Positions 7,942 through 17,657 of a stretch of DNA of 64,000 nt are shown in pieces. The notes beneath the pieces are model-generated. The model was not told the origin of the DNA and did no database searches. It saw only the letters and a list, made by a program, of their open reading frames with translations. The position numbers were made by a program, and so were the translations under genes. The number at the start of each line of letters is the position of its first letter. Position 1 is the first letter of the stretch. Source of the stretch: Arthrobacter sp. UM1 (lineage in GTDB: Bacteria > Actinomycetota > Actinomycetes > Actinomycetales > Micrococcaceae); NCBI RefSeq assembly GCF_020483305.1, contig NZ_JACWAB010000007.1:50205-114204 (forward strand). The letters are read 5' to 3'.

Positions 7942-10584
7942 TTACGCCGTGCCGGCCGGGCGGTCGTTCTCCACGGCCCGGGCGGAGAGGCCGCCCTCGC
8001 CGTCGAACGCCGAGGAGCCGCCGGAGCGGGGCACCCGCGTGGTGTCCTTCTCGAAGTCGCCGAGCGGGCGGACCTTCTCTGGCTCGTCCGCCGAGTGGGC
8101 CTCGTTCTCCGAGGTCCGGGGCTCGGAGGAGAAGGTGAACTTCGCCTCGTCCCCCTCGCCCTCGACGTCCACGAGGATGTGGTGGCCCTGGACGATGTCG
8201 CCGAAGAGGATCTTCTCCGAGAGCTGGTCCTCGATCTCGGTCTGGATGGTCCGGCGCAGCGGGCGGGCGCCCATCGCCGGGTCGTAGCCGAGGTTGGCCA
8301 GGCGGATCTTGGCGGCGTTCGTCAGCTCGATGGTCATCTCCTTGTCGCCGAGGCGGCGGGCCAGGCGGGAGATGAAGAGGTCCACGATCTTGACGATCTC
8401 CTCCTCGGTGAGCTGCGGGAACACCACAACGTCGTCCACGCGGTTGAGGAACTCGGGGCGGAAGTGCTGCTTGAGCTCGTCGTTGACGCGAGCCTTCATC
8501 CGCTCGTAGTTCGTGGTGCTGTCCGTGCTGGACTGGAAGCCCGTCTGCACCGGCTTGGACGCGTCCCGGGTTCCGAGGTTGGTGGTCATGATGATCACCG
8601 TGTTCTTGAAGTCCACCACGCGGCCCTGCGCGTCCGTGAGGCGTCCGTCCTCGAGGATCTGCAGGAGCGAGTTGAAGAGGTCCTGGTGGGCCTTCTCCAC
8701 CTCGTCGAACAGCACCACGGAGAACGGGCGACGGCGGACCTTCTCGGTGAGCTGGCCGCCCTCCTCGTAGCCCACGTATCCGGGAGGCGCGCCGAACAGC
8801 TTGGAGACGGTGTGCTTCTCGGCGTACTCGGACATGTCCAGGGTGATGAGCGCGTCCTGGTCCCCGAAGAGGAACTCCGCGAGCGCCTTGGCGAGCTCGG
8901 TCTTGCCCACGCCCGTGGGGCCGGCGAAGATGAACGATCCGCCGGGGCGGTTCGGGTCCTTGAGGCCGGCGCGCGTGCGGCGGATGGCCCGGGAGATGGA
9001 GCGGATGGCCTCGTCCTGGCCGATGACGCGCTTGTGCAGCTCGTCCTCCATCTTGAGCAGCCGCGAGGACTCCTCCTCCGAGAGCTTGACCACCGGGATG
9101 CCCGTGGACTTGGAGAGGATCTCGGCGATGAGATCGGCGTCCACGATGGCCGCCTGGTCCATCCCGCCGTTCTTCCAGGCTTCCTCCTTCTCCTGGCGCT
9201 TCTGCGTCAGCTGGGACTCCTTGTCCCGGAGGCTCGCGGCGCCCTCGAAGTCCTGGGCGTCGATGGCCTCTTCCTTCTGCTTCCGGACGCCCTCGATCTC
9301 CTTGTCCATCTCCTTGAGCTCCGGCGGCGGCGTGAGGCGCTGGATGCGCAGGCGCGCGCCGGCCTCGTCGATGAGGTCGATCGCCTTGTCCGGGAGGAAG
9401 CGGTCCGAGATGTAGCGGTGGGACATCTGGGCGGCGGCCTCGAGGGCCTCGTCCGTGATGGTCACCTTGTGGTGGGACTCGTACTGGTCCCGGACGCCCT
9501 GGAGGATCTGGTAGGTGAGGTCCACGCTCGGCTCGGCCACCTGGATCGGCTGGAAGCGGCGCTCGAGCGCGGCGTCCTTCTCGATGTGCTTGCGGTACTC
9601 GTCCAGCGTGGTGGCGCCGATCGTCTGGAGCTCGCCGCGGGCCAGCATCGGCTTGAGGATGTTGGCCGCGTCGATGGCGCCCTCCGCGGCACCCGCGCCG
9701 ACGAGCGTGTGGATCTCGTCGATGAACAGGATGATGTCGCCCCGCGTCCGGACCTCCTTGAGGACGCCCTTGAGGCGCTCCTCGAAGTCGCCGCGGTAGC
9801 GCGAGCCCGCCACGAGCGAGCCGAGGTCCAGCGTGTAGAGGTGCTTGTCCTTGATGGTCTCCGGCACGTCTCCGCGGACGATCGCCTGCGCGAGGCCCTC
9901 GACGACGGCGGTCTTGCCGACGCCCGGCTCGCCGATGAGCACCGGGTTGTTCTTGGTGCGGCGGGAGAGGACCTGCATGACGCGCTCCATCTCCTGCTCG
10001 CGGCCGACGACGGGGTCCAGCTTCCCGTCCCGCGCGGCCTGCGTCAGGTTCCGGCCGAACTTGTCCAGCACGGTGGAGCCCGCCGGCTGTCCCTCGGCGC
10101 GGCCTCCGCCGGCGCCGACGCCCGCGTTGGCCGCCTCCTTGCCGCCGGGGTAGCCCTGGATCATCTGGACCACGGTCTGACGGACCTGGCCGAGCTCGTG
10201 GCCGAGCTTGACGATGACCTGAGCGGCCACGCCCTCGCCCTCGCGGAGCAGGCCGAGCAGGATGTGCTCCGTGCCGATGTAGTTGTGGCTGAGCTGCAGC
10301 GCCTCGCGCAGGGAGAGCTCGAGCACCTTCTTGGCGCGGGGCGTGAACGGGATGTGGCCTCCGGGGCCCTGCTGGCCCGGGCCGATCATGTCCTGGACCT
10401 GCTCCCGCACGGCCTCGAGGGTGATGTCCAGGGAGGCGAGGGCCTTGGCCGCGATGCTGTCCCCCTCGTGGATGAGCCCCAGGAGGATGTGCTCCGTCCC
10501 GATGTAGTTGTGGTTCAGCGTGCGCGCCTCTTCCTGCGCGAGCACCACCACTCGACGGGCCCTGTCAGTAAACCGTTCAAACAC
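7942..10584 (-). CDS. clpC: ATP-dependent Clp protease ATP-binding subunit ClpC
   Basis: 880-residue AAA+ unfoldase that feeds substrates to ClpP. Two N-domain repeats ([14 protein letters not shown] near 29 and [15 protein letters not shown] near 104) are followed by AAA-1 (Walker A GEPGVGKT 218-225, Walker B ILFIDE about 285-290), a UVR-containing middle domain ([19 protein letters not shown]) and AAA-2 (GPTGVGKT). Start: GTG at 10584 rather than the in-frame GTG at 10593, because the ribosome site AAGGAG overlaps the latter and sits 8 bases from the former, giving the family N-terminus (M)[12 protein letters not shown]. Its own gene unit behind lsr2; terminator at 7822. Confidence 0.98.
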   Translation of the reverse strand: MFERFTDRARRVVVLAQEEARTLNHNYIGTEHILLGLIHEGDSIAAKALASLDITLEAVREQVQDMIGPGQQGPGGHIPFTPRAKKVLELSLREALQLSHNYIGTEHILLGLLREGEGVAAQVIVKLGHELGQVRQTVVQMIQGYPGGKEAANAGVGAGGGRAEGQPAGSTVLDKFGRNLTQAARDGKLDPVVGREQEMERVMQVLSRRTKNNPVLIGEPGVGKTAVVEGLAQAIVRGDVPETIKDKHLYTLDLGSLVAGSRYRGDFEERLKGVLKEVRTRGDIILFIDEIHTLVGAGAAEGAIDAANILKPMLARGELQTIGATTLDEYRKHIEKDAALERRFQPIQVAEPSVDLTYQILQGVRDQYESHHKVTITDEALEAAAQMSHRYISDRFLPDKAIDLIDEAGARLRIQRLTPPPELKEMDKEIEGVRKQKEEAIDAQDFEGAASLRDKESQLTQKRQEKEEAWKNGGMDQAAIVDADLIAEILSKSTGIPVVKLSEEESSRLLKMEDELHKRVIGQDEAIRSISRAIRRTRAGLKDPNRPGGSFIFAGPTGVGKTELAKALAEFLFGDQDALITLDMSEYAEKHTVSKLFGAPPGYVGYEEGGQLTEKVRRRPFSVVLFDEVEKAHQDLFNSLLQILEDGRLTDAQGRVVDFKNTVIIMTTNLGTRDASKPVQTGFQSSTDSTTNYERMKARVNDELKQHFRPEFLNRVDDVVVFPQLTEEEIVKIVDLFISRLARRLGDKEMTIELTNAAKIRLANLGYDPAMGARPLRRTIQTEIEDQLSEKILFGDIVQGHHILVDVEGEGDEAKFTFSSEPRTSENEAHSADEPEKVRPLGDFEKDTTRVPRSGGSSAFDGEGGLSARAVENDRPAGTA

Positions 10585-10685
10585 TCGGCACACTCCTTGC
10601 AGATGACTTTGGACTCGACTCTACGCAACACCCTGGTGAGGCCGCCGACTGTTCGCAAGCGGTGGAATCGGCCCGGACGCGCGGA

Positions 10686-10719
10686 CGGCGCCGCCTCGCG
10701 GGACTGCGAGACGGCGCCG
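10686..10719 (-). terminator. lsr2 terminator hairpin
   Basis: 14-bp arms (10686-10699, 10706-10719) containing CGGCGCCG at the base with one G-U pair, loop of 6. It lies 32 bases past the lsr2 stop and before clpC, so clpC probably has its own promoter in 10585-10685. Confidence 0.65.
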
Positions 10720-10750
10720 GCCGGTGGGGGTGTTGGAAAAAGGGCTCGCC

Positions 10751-11077
10751 TTAGTGGGCGGCCTCGTACTTGTCGAAGATGTCCTGGTGGATGCGGCCGC
10801 GGTCAGAGACGTTGAATCCCTGCTCCTTGGCCCATGCGCGCACCTTGGCCGTCTGGCTGGAGCGCTGTCCGCCCGAGCGGCCCGGGCTGCGGCGGCCGCG
10901 GCCGTTGGTCTTCATGGCCACCTCGATGAACGGCTTGAGAGCCTCGCGGAGCTTCTCCGCGTTCTCATTGCTGAGGTCGATCTGGTAATCGACGCCCTCG
11001 AGCCCGAAACGCATGGTCTGGTCCGCCGGACCGCCCGACAAGTCGTCTTCCAGGATGATCTGCACCTTCTGAGCCAC
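10751..11077 (-). CDS. lsr2: Nucleoid-associated xenogeneic silencer Lsr2
   Basis: 108-residue H-NS-like protein. The N-terminal oligomerisation domain (MAQKVQIILEDDLSGG...) is joined by a basic linker (GRGRRSPGRSGG) to a C-terminal domain with the AT-hook-like RGR in VSDRGRIHQDI, which inserts into the minor groove of AT-rich DNA. Lsr2 silences horizontally acquired AT-rich DNA in actinobacteria, so the AT-richer island at 33.5-36.7 kb is a likely target. GTG start. The name is firm; the target is inference. Confidence 0.97.
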   Translation of the reverse strand: MAQKVQIILEDDLSGGPADQTMRFGLEGVDYQIDLSNENAEKLREALKPFIEVAMKTNGRGRRSPGRSGGQRSSQTAKVRAWAKEQGFNVSDRGRIHQDIFDKYEAAH

Positions 11078-11235
11078 TGTGGGTTTCCCCTCTTATCGAC
11101 GTTGACATCCCGAAATCAGAATGCTGTTACCCGAACACTCTACAGAGAACAGCGCGCTCCGCGCATCTATTTCGCTCTGATCGTAATGTTCAGCGGGAAA
11201 CTGTCAGGTTACCTAGAGAAAAAGCTCGGAAATCC

Positions 11236-11577
11236 CTAGAGGCGGCGGTCTTCGGATTCCCCTCGGAGATCCTCGGCCGCGCCCTCGCGAGCCGGGGCGC
11301 CCCCTGCGTCCGGCCTTCCCTCCCCCAGCGCGCCGGGCTCTGCGGCGGCGCCGCCGCGGCGCGGGACGGACGAGGGCGCCGGGGCCTCAGCGGCCGACGG
11401 CGCACGCCGCTCGCCCTCCTGCACGCCGTGCTTCTCCCGGTATTCACGGACGGCAGTGGAATAGGCGTCCCGCTCGCTCTTGTCCGAGCGGATCACGGCC
11501 CGGTACACGAACAGGAAGATGAGAAAGATGCCGACGGACGGGAGAAGAACGTCCACATACGGTCCGATCGCGCCCAT
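11236..11577 (-). CDS. Small single-pass membrane protein
   Basis: 113 residues: one N-terminal membrane helix (VDVLLPSVGIFLIFLFVYRAV), a short charged helix (RSDKSERDAYSTAVREYREKHG), then an Ala/Pro/Gly-rich disordered tail. Small proteins of this form commonly follow lysS in Micrococcaceae. Two starts are possible: GTG at 11586 overlapping the lysS stop as GTGA, or ATG at 11577. The ATG is preferred because GGAGG lies 10 bases upstream of it but only 1 base from the GTG. Function unknown. Confidence 0.72.
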   Translation of the reverse strand: MGAIGPYVDVLLPSVGIFLIFLFVYRAVIRSDKSERDAYSTAVREYREKHGVQEGERRAPSAAEAPAPSSVPRRGGAAAEPGALGEGRPDAGGAPAREGAAEDLRGESEDRRL

Positions 11578-11582
11578 GTCCG

Positions 11583-13115
11583 TCACGCCTCCGGCTTCAG
11601 CAGCGGGAAGAGAATGGTCTCGCGAATGCCCGCCTGAGTGAACAGCATGACCAGGCGGTCGATTCCGAGCCCGATTCCTCCCATGGGCGGCGCGCCGTAT
11701 TCGAGGGCGCGGAGGAAGTCGTCGTCGAGCTGCATGGCCTCGTCGTCGCCGTCGGCCGCCTTGCGGGACTGCTCGGTGAGGCGCTCGCGCTGGATGACCG
11801 GATCGATGAGCTCGGAGAACGCCGTACCGCGCTCCATGCCGCCGATGATGAGGTCCCACGCCTCGATGAGGCGGGGGTCCTCGCGGTGCTGGCGGGCGAG
11901 CGGCTGGGCGGAGGGCGGGTAGTCGTAGACGAAGGTCGGGTTGAGGAGGGTCGGCTCCACGATCTCGCCGAAGAGCTCCACGACGGCCTTCTCGGCGTCC
12001 CACGCGGGATCCAGGGAGACCTCGTGCTGCTCGGCGACCTCCTTGAGCACGTCGAGGCCCGTGTCCGGCGTGATCTCGCGGCCCACGGCCTCGGACAGGC
12101 CCGGGTAGACGGGAAGCCAGCGCCACTCGGCGTCGAGGTCGATGGTCCCCTGCTCCGTCTCGATCTGGTGCGGGGCGCCGACGGCGTCCGCCGCGTTGAG
12201 GATGATCTCCTTGAGGCGCTCGGCCATGGTGAACTGGTCCGCCCAGGCCTCATAGGACTCGAGCGTGGTGAACTCGGGGCTGTGCGTGGAGTCCACGCCC
12301 TCGTTGCGGAAGACGCGGCCGAGCTCGAACACGCGCTCGATGCCGCCCACCACGGCCCGCTTGAGGTAGAGCTCGGTGGCGATGCGGAGAGTCATGGGCT
12401 GGTCGAACGCGTTGAGGTGTGTCTCGAACGGGCGGGCCGCCGCGCCGCCGTGGATGAGGTTGAGCATCGGGGTCTCCACCTCCACGTAGCCGTGCCCGTG
12501 GAGCGTGTCCCGGACTGAGCGCGTGATGGCCGCGCGCTTGTAGACCATGTCCCGGGCCGCGTCACGGACCATGAGGTCCGCGTAGCGCTGGCGGACCCGC
12601 GTCTCCTCGCCGAGCTCCGCGTGGATCATCGGCATGGGGCGCAGCGCCTTGGAGGCCATGCGCCACTCGTCCGCCATGACGGAGAGCTCTCCGCGGCGGG
12701 AGGAGATGACCTCGCCCTTCACGAACACGTGGTCCCCGAGGTCCACCATCTGCTTCCAGGAGGCGAGCGCCTCCTCCCCGACGTTGGCCAGGGACACCAT
12801 CGCCTGGATCCGGGTGCCGTTGCCCTGCTGCAGCGTGGCGAAGCAGAGCTTGCCCGTGTTGCGCACGAACACCACGCGGCCGGCGACGCCCACGGTCTCG
12901 CCCGTGGTCTGGTCCGCCTCGAGGTGGCCGAACTTCTCCCGCAGCTCCGTGACGGTGTGCGTGATGGGCAGCGCCACCGGGTAGGGCTCGTGGCCCGACT
13001 CGAGGAGCTGCTGGCGCTTCGCGTAGCGCACGCGCATCTGCTCGGAGGCCTCGGCCGCCTCTGCGGACTGCGTCTTCGGCTCGGACTGGGGTGCGGCGGG
13101 GTCTTGAGAAGTCAC
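11583..13115 (-). CDS. lysS: Lysine--tRNA ligase, class II
   Basis: 510 residues. OB-fold anticodon-binding domain (VAGRVVFVRNTGKLCFATLQQ) then the class II core with motif 2 (RVFRNEGVDSTHSPEFT) and motif 3 (GGIGLGIDRLVML). Charges tRNA-Lys in the cytoplasm. An N-terminal extension of about 25 residues rich in Ala/Glu/Gln precedes the usual start of the fold; the GTG at 13115 is kept as the only plausible upstream start. Leads a short leftward unit with the small membrane protein. Divergent from the hydrolase at 13269. Confidence 0.97.
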   Translation of the reverse strand: MTSQDPAAPQSEPKTQSAEAAEASEQMRVRYAKRQQLLESGHEPYPVALPITHTVTELREKFGHLEADQTTGETVGVAGRVVFVRNTGKLCFATLQQGNGTRIQAMVSLANVGEEALASWKQMVDLGDHVFVKGEVISSRRGELSVMADEWRMASKALRPMPMIHAELGEETRVRQRYADLMVRDAARDMVYKRAAITRSVRDTLHGHGYVEVETPMLNLIHGGAAARPFETHLNAFDQPMTLRIATELYLKRAVVGGIERVFELGRVFRNEGVDSTHSPEFTTLESYEAWADQFTMAERLKEIILNAADAVGAPHQIETEQGTIDLDAEWRWLPVYPGLSEAVGREITPDTGLDVLKEVAEQHEVSLDPAWDAEKAVVELFGEIVEPTLLNPTFVYDYPPSAQPLARQHREDPRLIEAWDLIIGGMERGTAFSELIDPVIQRERLTEQSRKAADGDDEAMQLDDDFLRALEYGAPPMGGIGLGIDRLVMLFTQAGIRETILFPLLKPEA

Positions 13116-13268
13116 AGTCCTCTATTCTAGGCCCGCTTTCCGGCCCTCACAGGGGCCATTGAGGTACGGGGAGCACGATGAGACGGAGGAACCGCGCCGC
13201 CGGCCCTGGACGGCATCGGCAGCCCGCAGCCACTCGTAGCGATCGAAGCGAAGGAGCGTGTCCAGCCC

Positions 13269-14135
13269 GTGAAGCACCGGCTCACCCAGCGCGTCCTCAC
13301 CCTTCCAGACCGCGGGCGGCTCGAGCTCTTCTCCCTCGGCGAGGGGCCCGGGATCGTCGTCGTGCACGGAGCCATGGTGACCATCCACCAGTACCTGGGG
13401 GTCATCCACCGGCTCCACGCGGTGACGCGGCTGCCGGTGCACTTCTACAACCGGCGGGGGCGCGGCTCGTCCTCGAACCAGCCGGAGAACTACTCGCTGC
13501 GAACCGAGGTCCACGACGCCCAGGAGGTCCTGCGGGCCACCGGCTCCCGGACCCTGTTCGGCCACAGCTACGGCGGCGCCATCGCGCTGCACACCGCGCG
13601 GGCCCTGGGCCCCGATGCCCTCGACGCCGTCATCACGTACGACGCCGCAGCCAACGTGGCCGGCAGCTTCCCGACCCACTACCTCCCCCAGGCCCACAAG
13701 GCCCTGGAGGACGGCCGGCTCGCCCGGGCCACGGCGATCGCCGGCAAGAACCTCGGCACCGTCCCCTTCCTTCCGCGGCTGCCGCTGCCCCTGCTGACCC
13801 GCGTGGTCCGGACCGCCGCCCGCACCTCGGCCGGTGCCCAGCTCGAGTACCTCGCCGCGCCGACCCTCCGCGAGCTGGACCAGCTCCGCCAGAGCGACCG
13901 CTCCGCCGAGGACTACGCCAACGAGGTCCCCACGCTGCTGCTGGTCGGCTCGCGCTCGCCGGCCTTCTTCCGGCTGGCGTCCGAGTCCATCGCCGAGCAG
14001 ACCAACGCCACCGTCACCGTCCTGGCCAACCTCCACCACGACGGCGGCAACCGCGGCCCCTTCCCCGTGGTCCGCGAGGTGGCGCGCTTCCTGCGCCACC
14101 AGCGCCGGACCTCACGCGCCTACCGCCCGGCGTAG
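13269..14135 (+). CDS. Alpha/beta-hydrolase fold protein
   Basis: 288 residues. Oxyanion segment VVHGAMVTIHQY, nucleophile elbow GHSYGG (Ser100) and a late His in LANLHHDGG fit the alpha/beta-hydrolase catalytic triad; the cap region is rich in Arg/Ala. No signal peptide, so cytoplasmic. GTG start with GAAGGAG about 12 bases upstream. The substrate cannot be read from sequence. It is followed by the repeat-filled gap 14136-14916 and faces the M13 peptidase gene. Confidence 0.85.
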   Translation: MKHRLTQRVLTLPDRGRLELFSLGEGPGIVVVHGAMVTIHQYLGVIHRLHAVTRLPVHFYNRRGRGSSSNQPENYSLRTEVHDAQEVLRATGSRTLFGHSYGGAIALHTARALGPDALDAVITYDAAANVAGSFPTHYLPQAHKALEDGRLARATAIAGKNLGTVPFLPRLPLPLLTRVVRTAARTSAGAQLEYLAAPTLRELDQLRQSDRSAEDYANEVPTLLLVGSRSPAFFRLASESIAEQTNATVTVLANLHHDGGNRGPFPVVREVARFLRHQRRTSRAYRPA

Positions 14136-14218
14136 GCGGTCTCGGGGGCGTTCGGGTTTCGGGCGGAGCAGACGCGTTCCGGGGGTTGCGCCCTCTCCGC
14201 CTCGGCCCGGGCCACGGT

Positions 14219-14381
14219 TGACACCCGTTTCCGCCCGTCCCGGCCCGCCGTCGCCTCCCTACCACCCGCGCCACACCCGTTTCCGCTCAGCCCAGGCATC
14301 CACACCCGTTTCTGCTCAAAATCGCGCTCGATTCCGGGTGTATTCGCCTAAAACCGGGTGCGATGGCGAAAAGGGGTGTGG
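14219..14381. repeat. Family F composite: two partial left ends plus an 82-bp hairpin (copy 1)
   Basis: The motif ACACCCGTTTCCGCTC or close variants starts at 14221, 14273 and 14302; the third copy opens an 82-bp imperfect hairpin (14300-14381) whose right end GCGAAAAGGGGTGTGG pairs with the left end. The inner part carries CCGGGTG twice. A second composite at 14474-14636 has the same spacing. The gap 14136-14916 otherwise holds no gene, only purine-rich DNA and the M13 terminator. Confidence 0.8.
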
Positions 14382-14473
14382 ACGCGAGGAGGAGGCCGCT
14401 CCGTGGGGCCACTCGAATCGAAATGAGCCCCGTCTGCTGCGAGGCACACGTTATGGGCCCTGAGTCGCGAGTT

Positions 14474-14636
14474 CGACACCCATTTCCGCTTGCCATCACG
14501 AAGCCGCCCAAGCAGCAACACGAACCACACCCGTTTCCGCTCACCCCGCGCCATCCACACCCGTTTCCGCTCAAAATCACGCTCGATTCCGGGTGTATTC
14601 GCCAGAAACCGGGTGCGATGGCGAAAGTCGGTGTGG
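14474..14636. repeat. Family F composite: two partial left ends plus an 82-bp hairpin (copy 2)
   Basis: Left-end motifs start at 14476, 14527 and 14557 (steps 51 and 30, against 52 and 29 in copy 1). The 82-bp hairpin 14555-14636 differs from copy 1 at only a few bases, whereas the spacer between composites is unrelated, so the repeat unit itself was copied rather than the whole region duplicated. No open frame inside is credible. Confidence 0.8.
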
Positions 14637-14864
14637 TGACGGCGGAGAGGGGACGACGACGGCGGGCGCCGGGTGGCGTGAGCCGACGAAGCGAGGGAGG
14701 CGCCGGTGATGCGATCCGTCAGAACGACGACGGCGGAGAGACGGGCCGCAGCAGGAGAGGGGGACGAGCTGCAGAAGGGAGGGCAGCAGCAGGAGACGGG
14801 GACGAGCGGGGAGTACAGGGAGGGAGGAACGGGGAAGAGGGGACCCGGCCCAGAGACGCAGAAA

Positions 14865-14903
14865 AGCCGCCGGCCCCACGGGGTGTCCGTGGGACCGGCG
14901 GCT
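14865..14903 (-). terminator. Rho-independent terminator of the M13 peptidase gene
   Basis: 16-bp arms with one mismatch (14865-14880 AGCCGCCGGCCCCACG, 14888-14903), 7-nt loop, followed on the minus strand by TTTTC. It lies 14 bases past the stop codon. Confidence 0.85.
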
Positions 14904-14916
14904 CGGGGCCGTCACA

Positions 14917-16923
14917 TCACCAGATGGTGACTCGCTTCTCGGGCTCGAGGTACATGCCGTCGCCCGGCTTGGTGCCGAAGGCCTCGTGGAAGGCGTCGAG
15001 GTTCTTGGCCGGCTCGTTCGCCCGGAACTCGGCAGGCGAGTGCGGGTCAGAGGAGACCTGCAGCTCCACGGCCTCCTTACGGGCCTTCGCCTTCCAGATC
15101 GTGGCCCAGGCGAGGAAGAAGCGCTGGGCCGCCGTGAGCCCGTTGACCACCGGGGCGGTCTCCAGGGTGAGGCCGTGGTCGGCCAGGTACAGCTTGTACG
15201 CCTTGAGTCCGATCCCGAGGCCGCCGAGGTCTCCGATGTTCTCGCCGAGGGTGAGCTCGCCGTTCACGGACGCCTCGGGCGCTGCCGCCGGGTGCAGGCC
15301 GTCATACTGGCTGACCAGGCGGGAGGTCCGCTCGGTGAACGCCTCCCGGTCCGCCTCGGTCCACCAGTTCTCGAGGCGGCCGTCGCCGTCGTAGCGGGAG
15401 CCCTGGTCGTCGAACCCGTGGCCGATCTCGTGGCCGATCACGGCGCCGATGCCCGCGAAGTTCATGCCCGCGTCCCCCTCGGCGTCGAAGAACGGCGGCC
15501 GCAGGATGGCGGCAGGGAAGACGATCTCGTTGGCCGGCGGCATGTAGTAGGCGTTGACAGTCTGCGGGGTCATGAGCCATTCCTTGCCGTCCACCGGCCG
15601 GTCCAGCTTCTCCAGCTCCCGGCGGGTCTCGGACTCGTTGGCCCGCATGGCCGTGGCCACGAGGTCCGCCTGGACGGAGACGTCCGAGTAGTCCTTCCAC
15701 TCCTCCGGGTAGCCGATCTTGGTCACGAACTTCTCGAGCTTGACGAGCGCCTTCTTGCGCGTCTCCTCCGACATCCACGAGATCTCCGAGATGGACTCGC
15801 GGTACGCGCGGACGAGGTAGTCCACGAGCTCGAGCATCCGCGCCTTGTACTCCGGCGGGAAGTGCTCCGCCACGAAGAGCGCGCCGAGGTCCTCCCCCAC
15901 GGCGTTCTCCACGAAGGCCACGCCGCGCTTCCACCGCTCGCGCTGCTCGGTGGCGCCGGTCAGGGCCTTGGAGACGAACTCCCAGTTGCAGCGCACCACG
16001 TCCTTGGACAGGTAGGGCGCCGCGAAGTGGGCCGCGAAGTTCTTGAGCCACAGCTTCCACGTGTCCAGCGGGACGTTCTGGAGGAGCTCGCTGACGCCGT
16101 CGAGCGCCTCGGGCTGCCAGACGTTGAGCGTCTCCCGGCGCGAGGCCTCCGGGACCGCCCGGGCGATCCACGCGTGCAGAAGCGGCCAGCGCTCGGCGAA
16201 CTCGCGGTCCGTGTAGGGGTTGTTGCGGGCCACCGCGTCCCGCGTGCGCACCTTGTCCCAGTGCGCCGCGGCGATCTTGGTCTCCAGCGCCATGGCGTCC
16301 GCCGGATCCCCCTCGATCCCCGTGAGCTCGAAGAAGGCGCGCAGGTGCTCCAGGTACTTCTCCCGGATCTCCGCGTACTCGTCCTCCCGGTAGTAGGCCT
16401 CGTCCGGCAGGAAGATGCCGCCCTGGACCGCGAAGACGCGGTTGAGCTCCGGGTTGTTCGGGTCGATGCTCACGAACAGGTTGGCCAGCGAGCCCACTCC
16501 CGCGGCGTGCAGGTCCGAGGCCACGGCCACGAACTCCTCCACGGTCTGCGCCGCCTCGATCTGCGCGAGCAGCGGCTTGAGCGGCTCGACGCCGCGCGCC
16601 TCAATGGCGTCCTCGTCCATGAACTGCGCGTACAGGCCGCCGATCCGCCGGGCCCGTGCGGCGTCCTTGCCGCCATCCGCACCGCCGGCCGCAACGTTGC
16701 CCTGCACCGCGGCCCGCTCGATGATGGCCCGCACGTCCGCCTCCGAGCGGTCCCGCAGCTCGTAGAACGCGCCGTCCATGCCGCGGTCTCCCGGGATCTC
16801 ATGCGTGTCCAGCCACTGCCCGTTGGTGTGCCGGAAGAGGTCGTCCTGGACCCGGGTCCCCTCATCCGTGTACGGGAAGAGGACGCCGTCCGAGGCCTGT
16901 TCGCGAGTGTCATGAGAAGTCAT
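14917..16923 (-). CDS. pepO: M13 family metallopeptidase (neprilysin/PepO-like)
   Basis: 668 residues, typical for bacterial PepO. The substrate-binding motif NAYYMPPANEIVFPAAILRP, the zinc site HEIGH (near residue 497, in GAVIGHEIGHGFDDQGS) and the third zinc ligand in GENIGDLGG are all present; it ends EKRVTIW in place of the usual C-x-x-W. No signal peptide, so a cytoplasmic oligopeptidase that trims peptides of limited size. ATG start; single-gene unit with its own terminator at 14865, divergent from the acetyltransferase. Confidence 0.95.
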   Translation of the reverse strand: MTSHDTREQASDGVLFPYTDEGTRVQDDLFRHTNGQWLDTHEIPGDRGMDGAFYELRDRSEADVRAIIERAAVQGNVAAGGADGGKDAARARRIGGLYAQFMDEDAIEARGVEPLKPLLAQIEAAQTVEEFVAVASDLHAAGVGSLANLFVSIDPNNPELNRVFAVQGGIFLPDEAYYREDEYAEIREKYLEHLRAFFELTGIEGDPADAMALETKIAAAHWDKVRTRDAVARNNPYTDREFAERWPLLHAWIARAVPEASRRETLNVWQPEALDGVSELLQNVPLDTWKLWLKNFAAHFAAPYLSKDVVRCNWEFVSKALTGATEQRERWKRGVAFVENAVGEDLGALFVAEHFPPEYKARMLELVDYLVRAYRESISEISWMSEETRKKALVKLEKFVTKIGYPEEWKDYSDVSVQADLVATAMRANESETRRELEKLDRPVDGKEWLMTPQTVNAYYMPPANEIVFPAAILRPPFFDAEGDAGMNFAGIGAVIGHEIGHGFDDQGSRYDGDGRLENWWTEADREAFTERTSRLVSQYDGLHPAAAPEASVNGELTLGENIGDLGGLGIGLKAYKLYLADHGLTLETAPVVNGLTAAQRFFLAWATIWKAKARKEAVELQVSSDPHSPAEFRANEPAKNLDAFHEAFGTKPGDGMYLEPEKRVTIW

Positions 16924-16974
16924 GCGTTCAGACTAGCCACTCACCCTGGCGTTCGTCAGAGAGAAGCGTAGATT

Positions 16975-17598
16975 GTGGATATGTCCGTCGATTTCCGCAC
17001 CCCGCCCCGTCTCCGCGACGGTGACCTGCTGCTCCGCGCCCACCGTCTCTCCGACGCCGAGGCCGTCCACGAGCGCTCCGTGGATCCCGTCTCCCTCGCC
17101 TGGACCACCATCCCGCGCGACTACACCCGCCAGATGGCCGTCGAGTACATCGAGCGGATGCTCTCAGGCCGGGAGACCACGTGGTTCTGGGCGCTCGACG
17201 TCAACGGCGAGTACGCGGGCACCCTCGACCTCCGCTTCTCCGGCCTCGGCGAGGACATGAAGCCGGAGATCGTCCGCGCTCGCGACGCGGCCGCCCGCCA
17301 CGGCCGGCCCGAGCCGACGACGACGGCGGTCCTCGGCTTCGTCATGCACCCCGCCTTCCGAGGCCGCGGGCTCATGGGACGCGCCGTCCGCCTCGCCGTG
17401 GACGAGGTCTTCCGCCAGGGCCTCGTGGACCGCGTGCTCTGGCAGGCGGCCGCCGGGAACCGCGCCTCGTTCCGTTCGGTCCAGTCCGCCGGCTTCCCCG
17501 ACTTCATCGAGGTTCCCGGGCTCCTCAGCGAGCGCGGCCTCCGCATGGACGGCTGGGTCAGCGTCCTCACCCGCGAGGACTGGGCCGCGCGCCGGTAG
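16975..17598 (+). CDS. GNAT family N-acetyltransferase
   Basis: 207 residues; resembles the RimJ/RimL branch: N-terminal DGDLLLRAHRLSDAEAV, acetyl-CoA loop VMHPAFRGRGLMGRAVRLAVD (R/Q-x-x-G-x-G/A form) and the late NRASFRSVQSAGF. Likely acetylates a small amine or a protein N-terminus. GTG start at 16975, chosen for GAGAGAAG 8 bases upstream; an ATG at 16981 is possible. Convergent with panC. Confidence 0.87.
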   Translation: MDMSVDFRTPPRLRDGDLLLRAHRLSDAEAVHERSVDPVSLAWTTIPRDYTRQMAVEYIERMLSGRETTWFWALDVNGEYAGTLDLRFSGLGEDMKPEIVRARDAAARHGRPEPTTTAVLGFVMHPAFRGRGLMGRAVRLAVDEVFRQGLVDRVLWQAAAGNRASFRSVQSAGFPDFIEVPGLLSERGLRMDGWVSVLTREDWAARR

Positions 17599-17657
17599 AA
17601 CTGGCCTCCGGCCGCCCGTTCCGGCCAGCAGTCACCCCGTGCGCCGGCCTCCCGACC

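Noticed and set aside
8095..10815. A 900-codon open frame opposite clpC and similar long frames opposite ftsH, pepO, serS and the large sialidase
   Set aside because: Translations are Arg/Leu/Val/His-rich without any family motif; such frames are expected antisense to genes with G/C-rich third positions.
14287..14580. Open frame with repeated Ser-Gly-Asn-Gly-Cys units
   Set aside because: It only translates the family F repeats on the minus strand; no ribosome site or family support.
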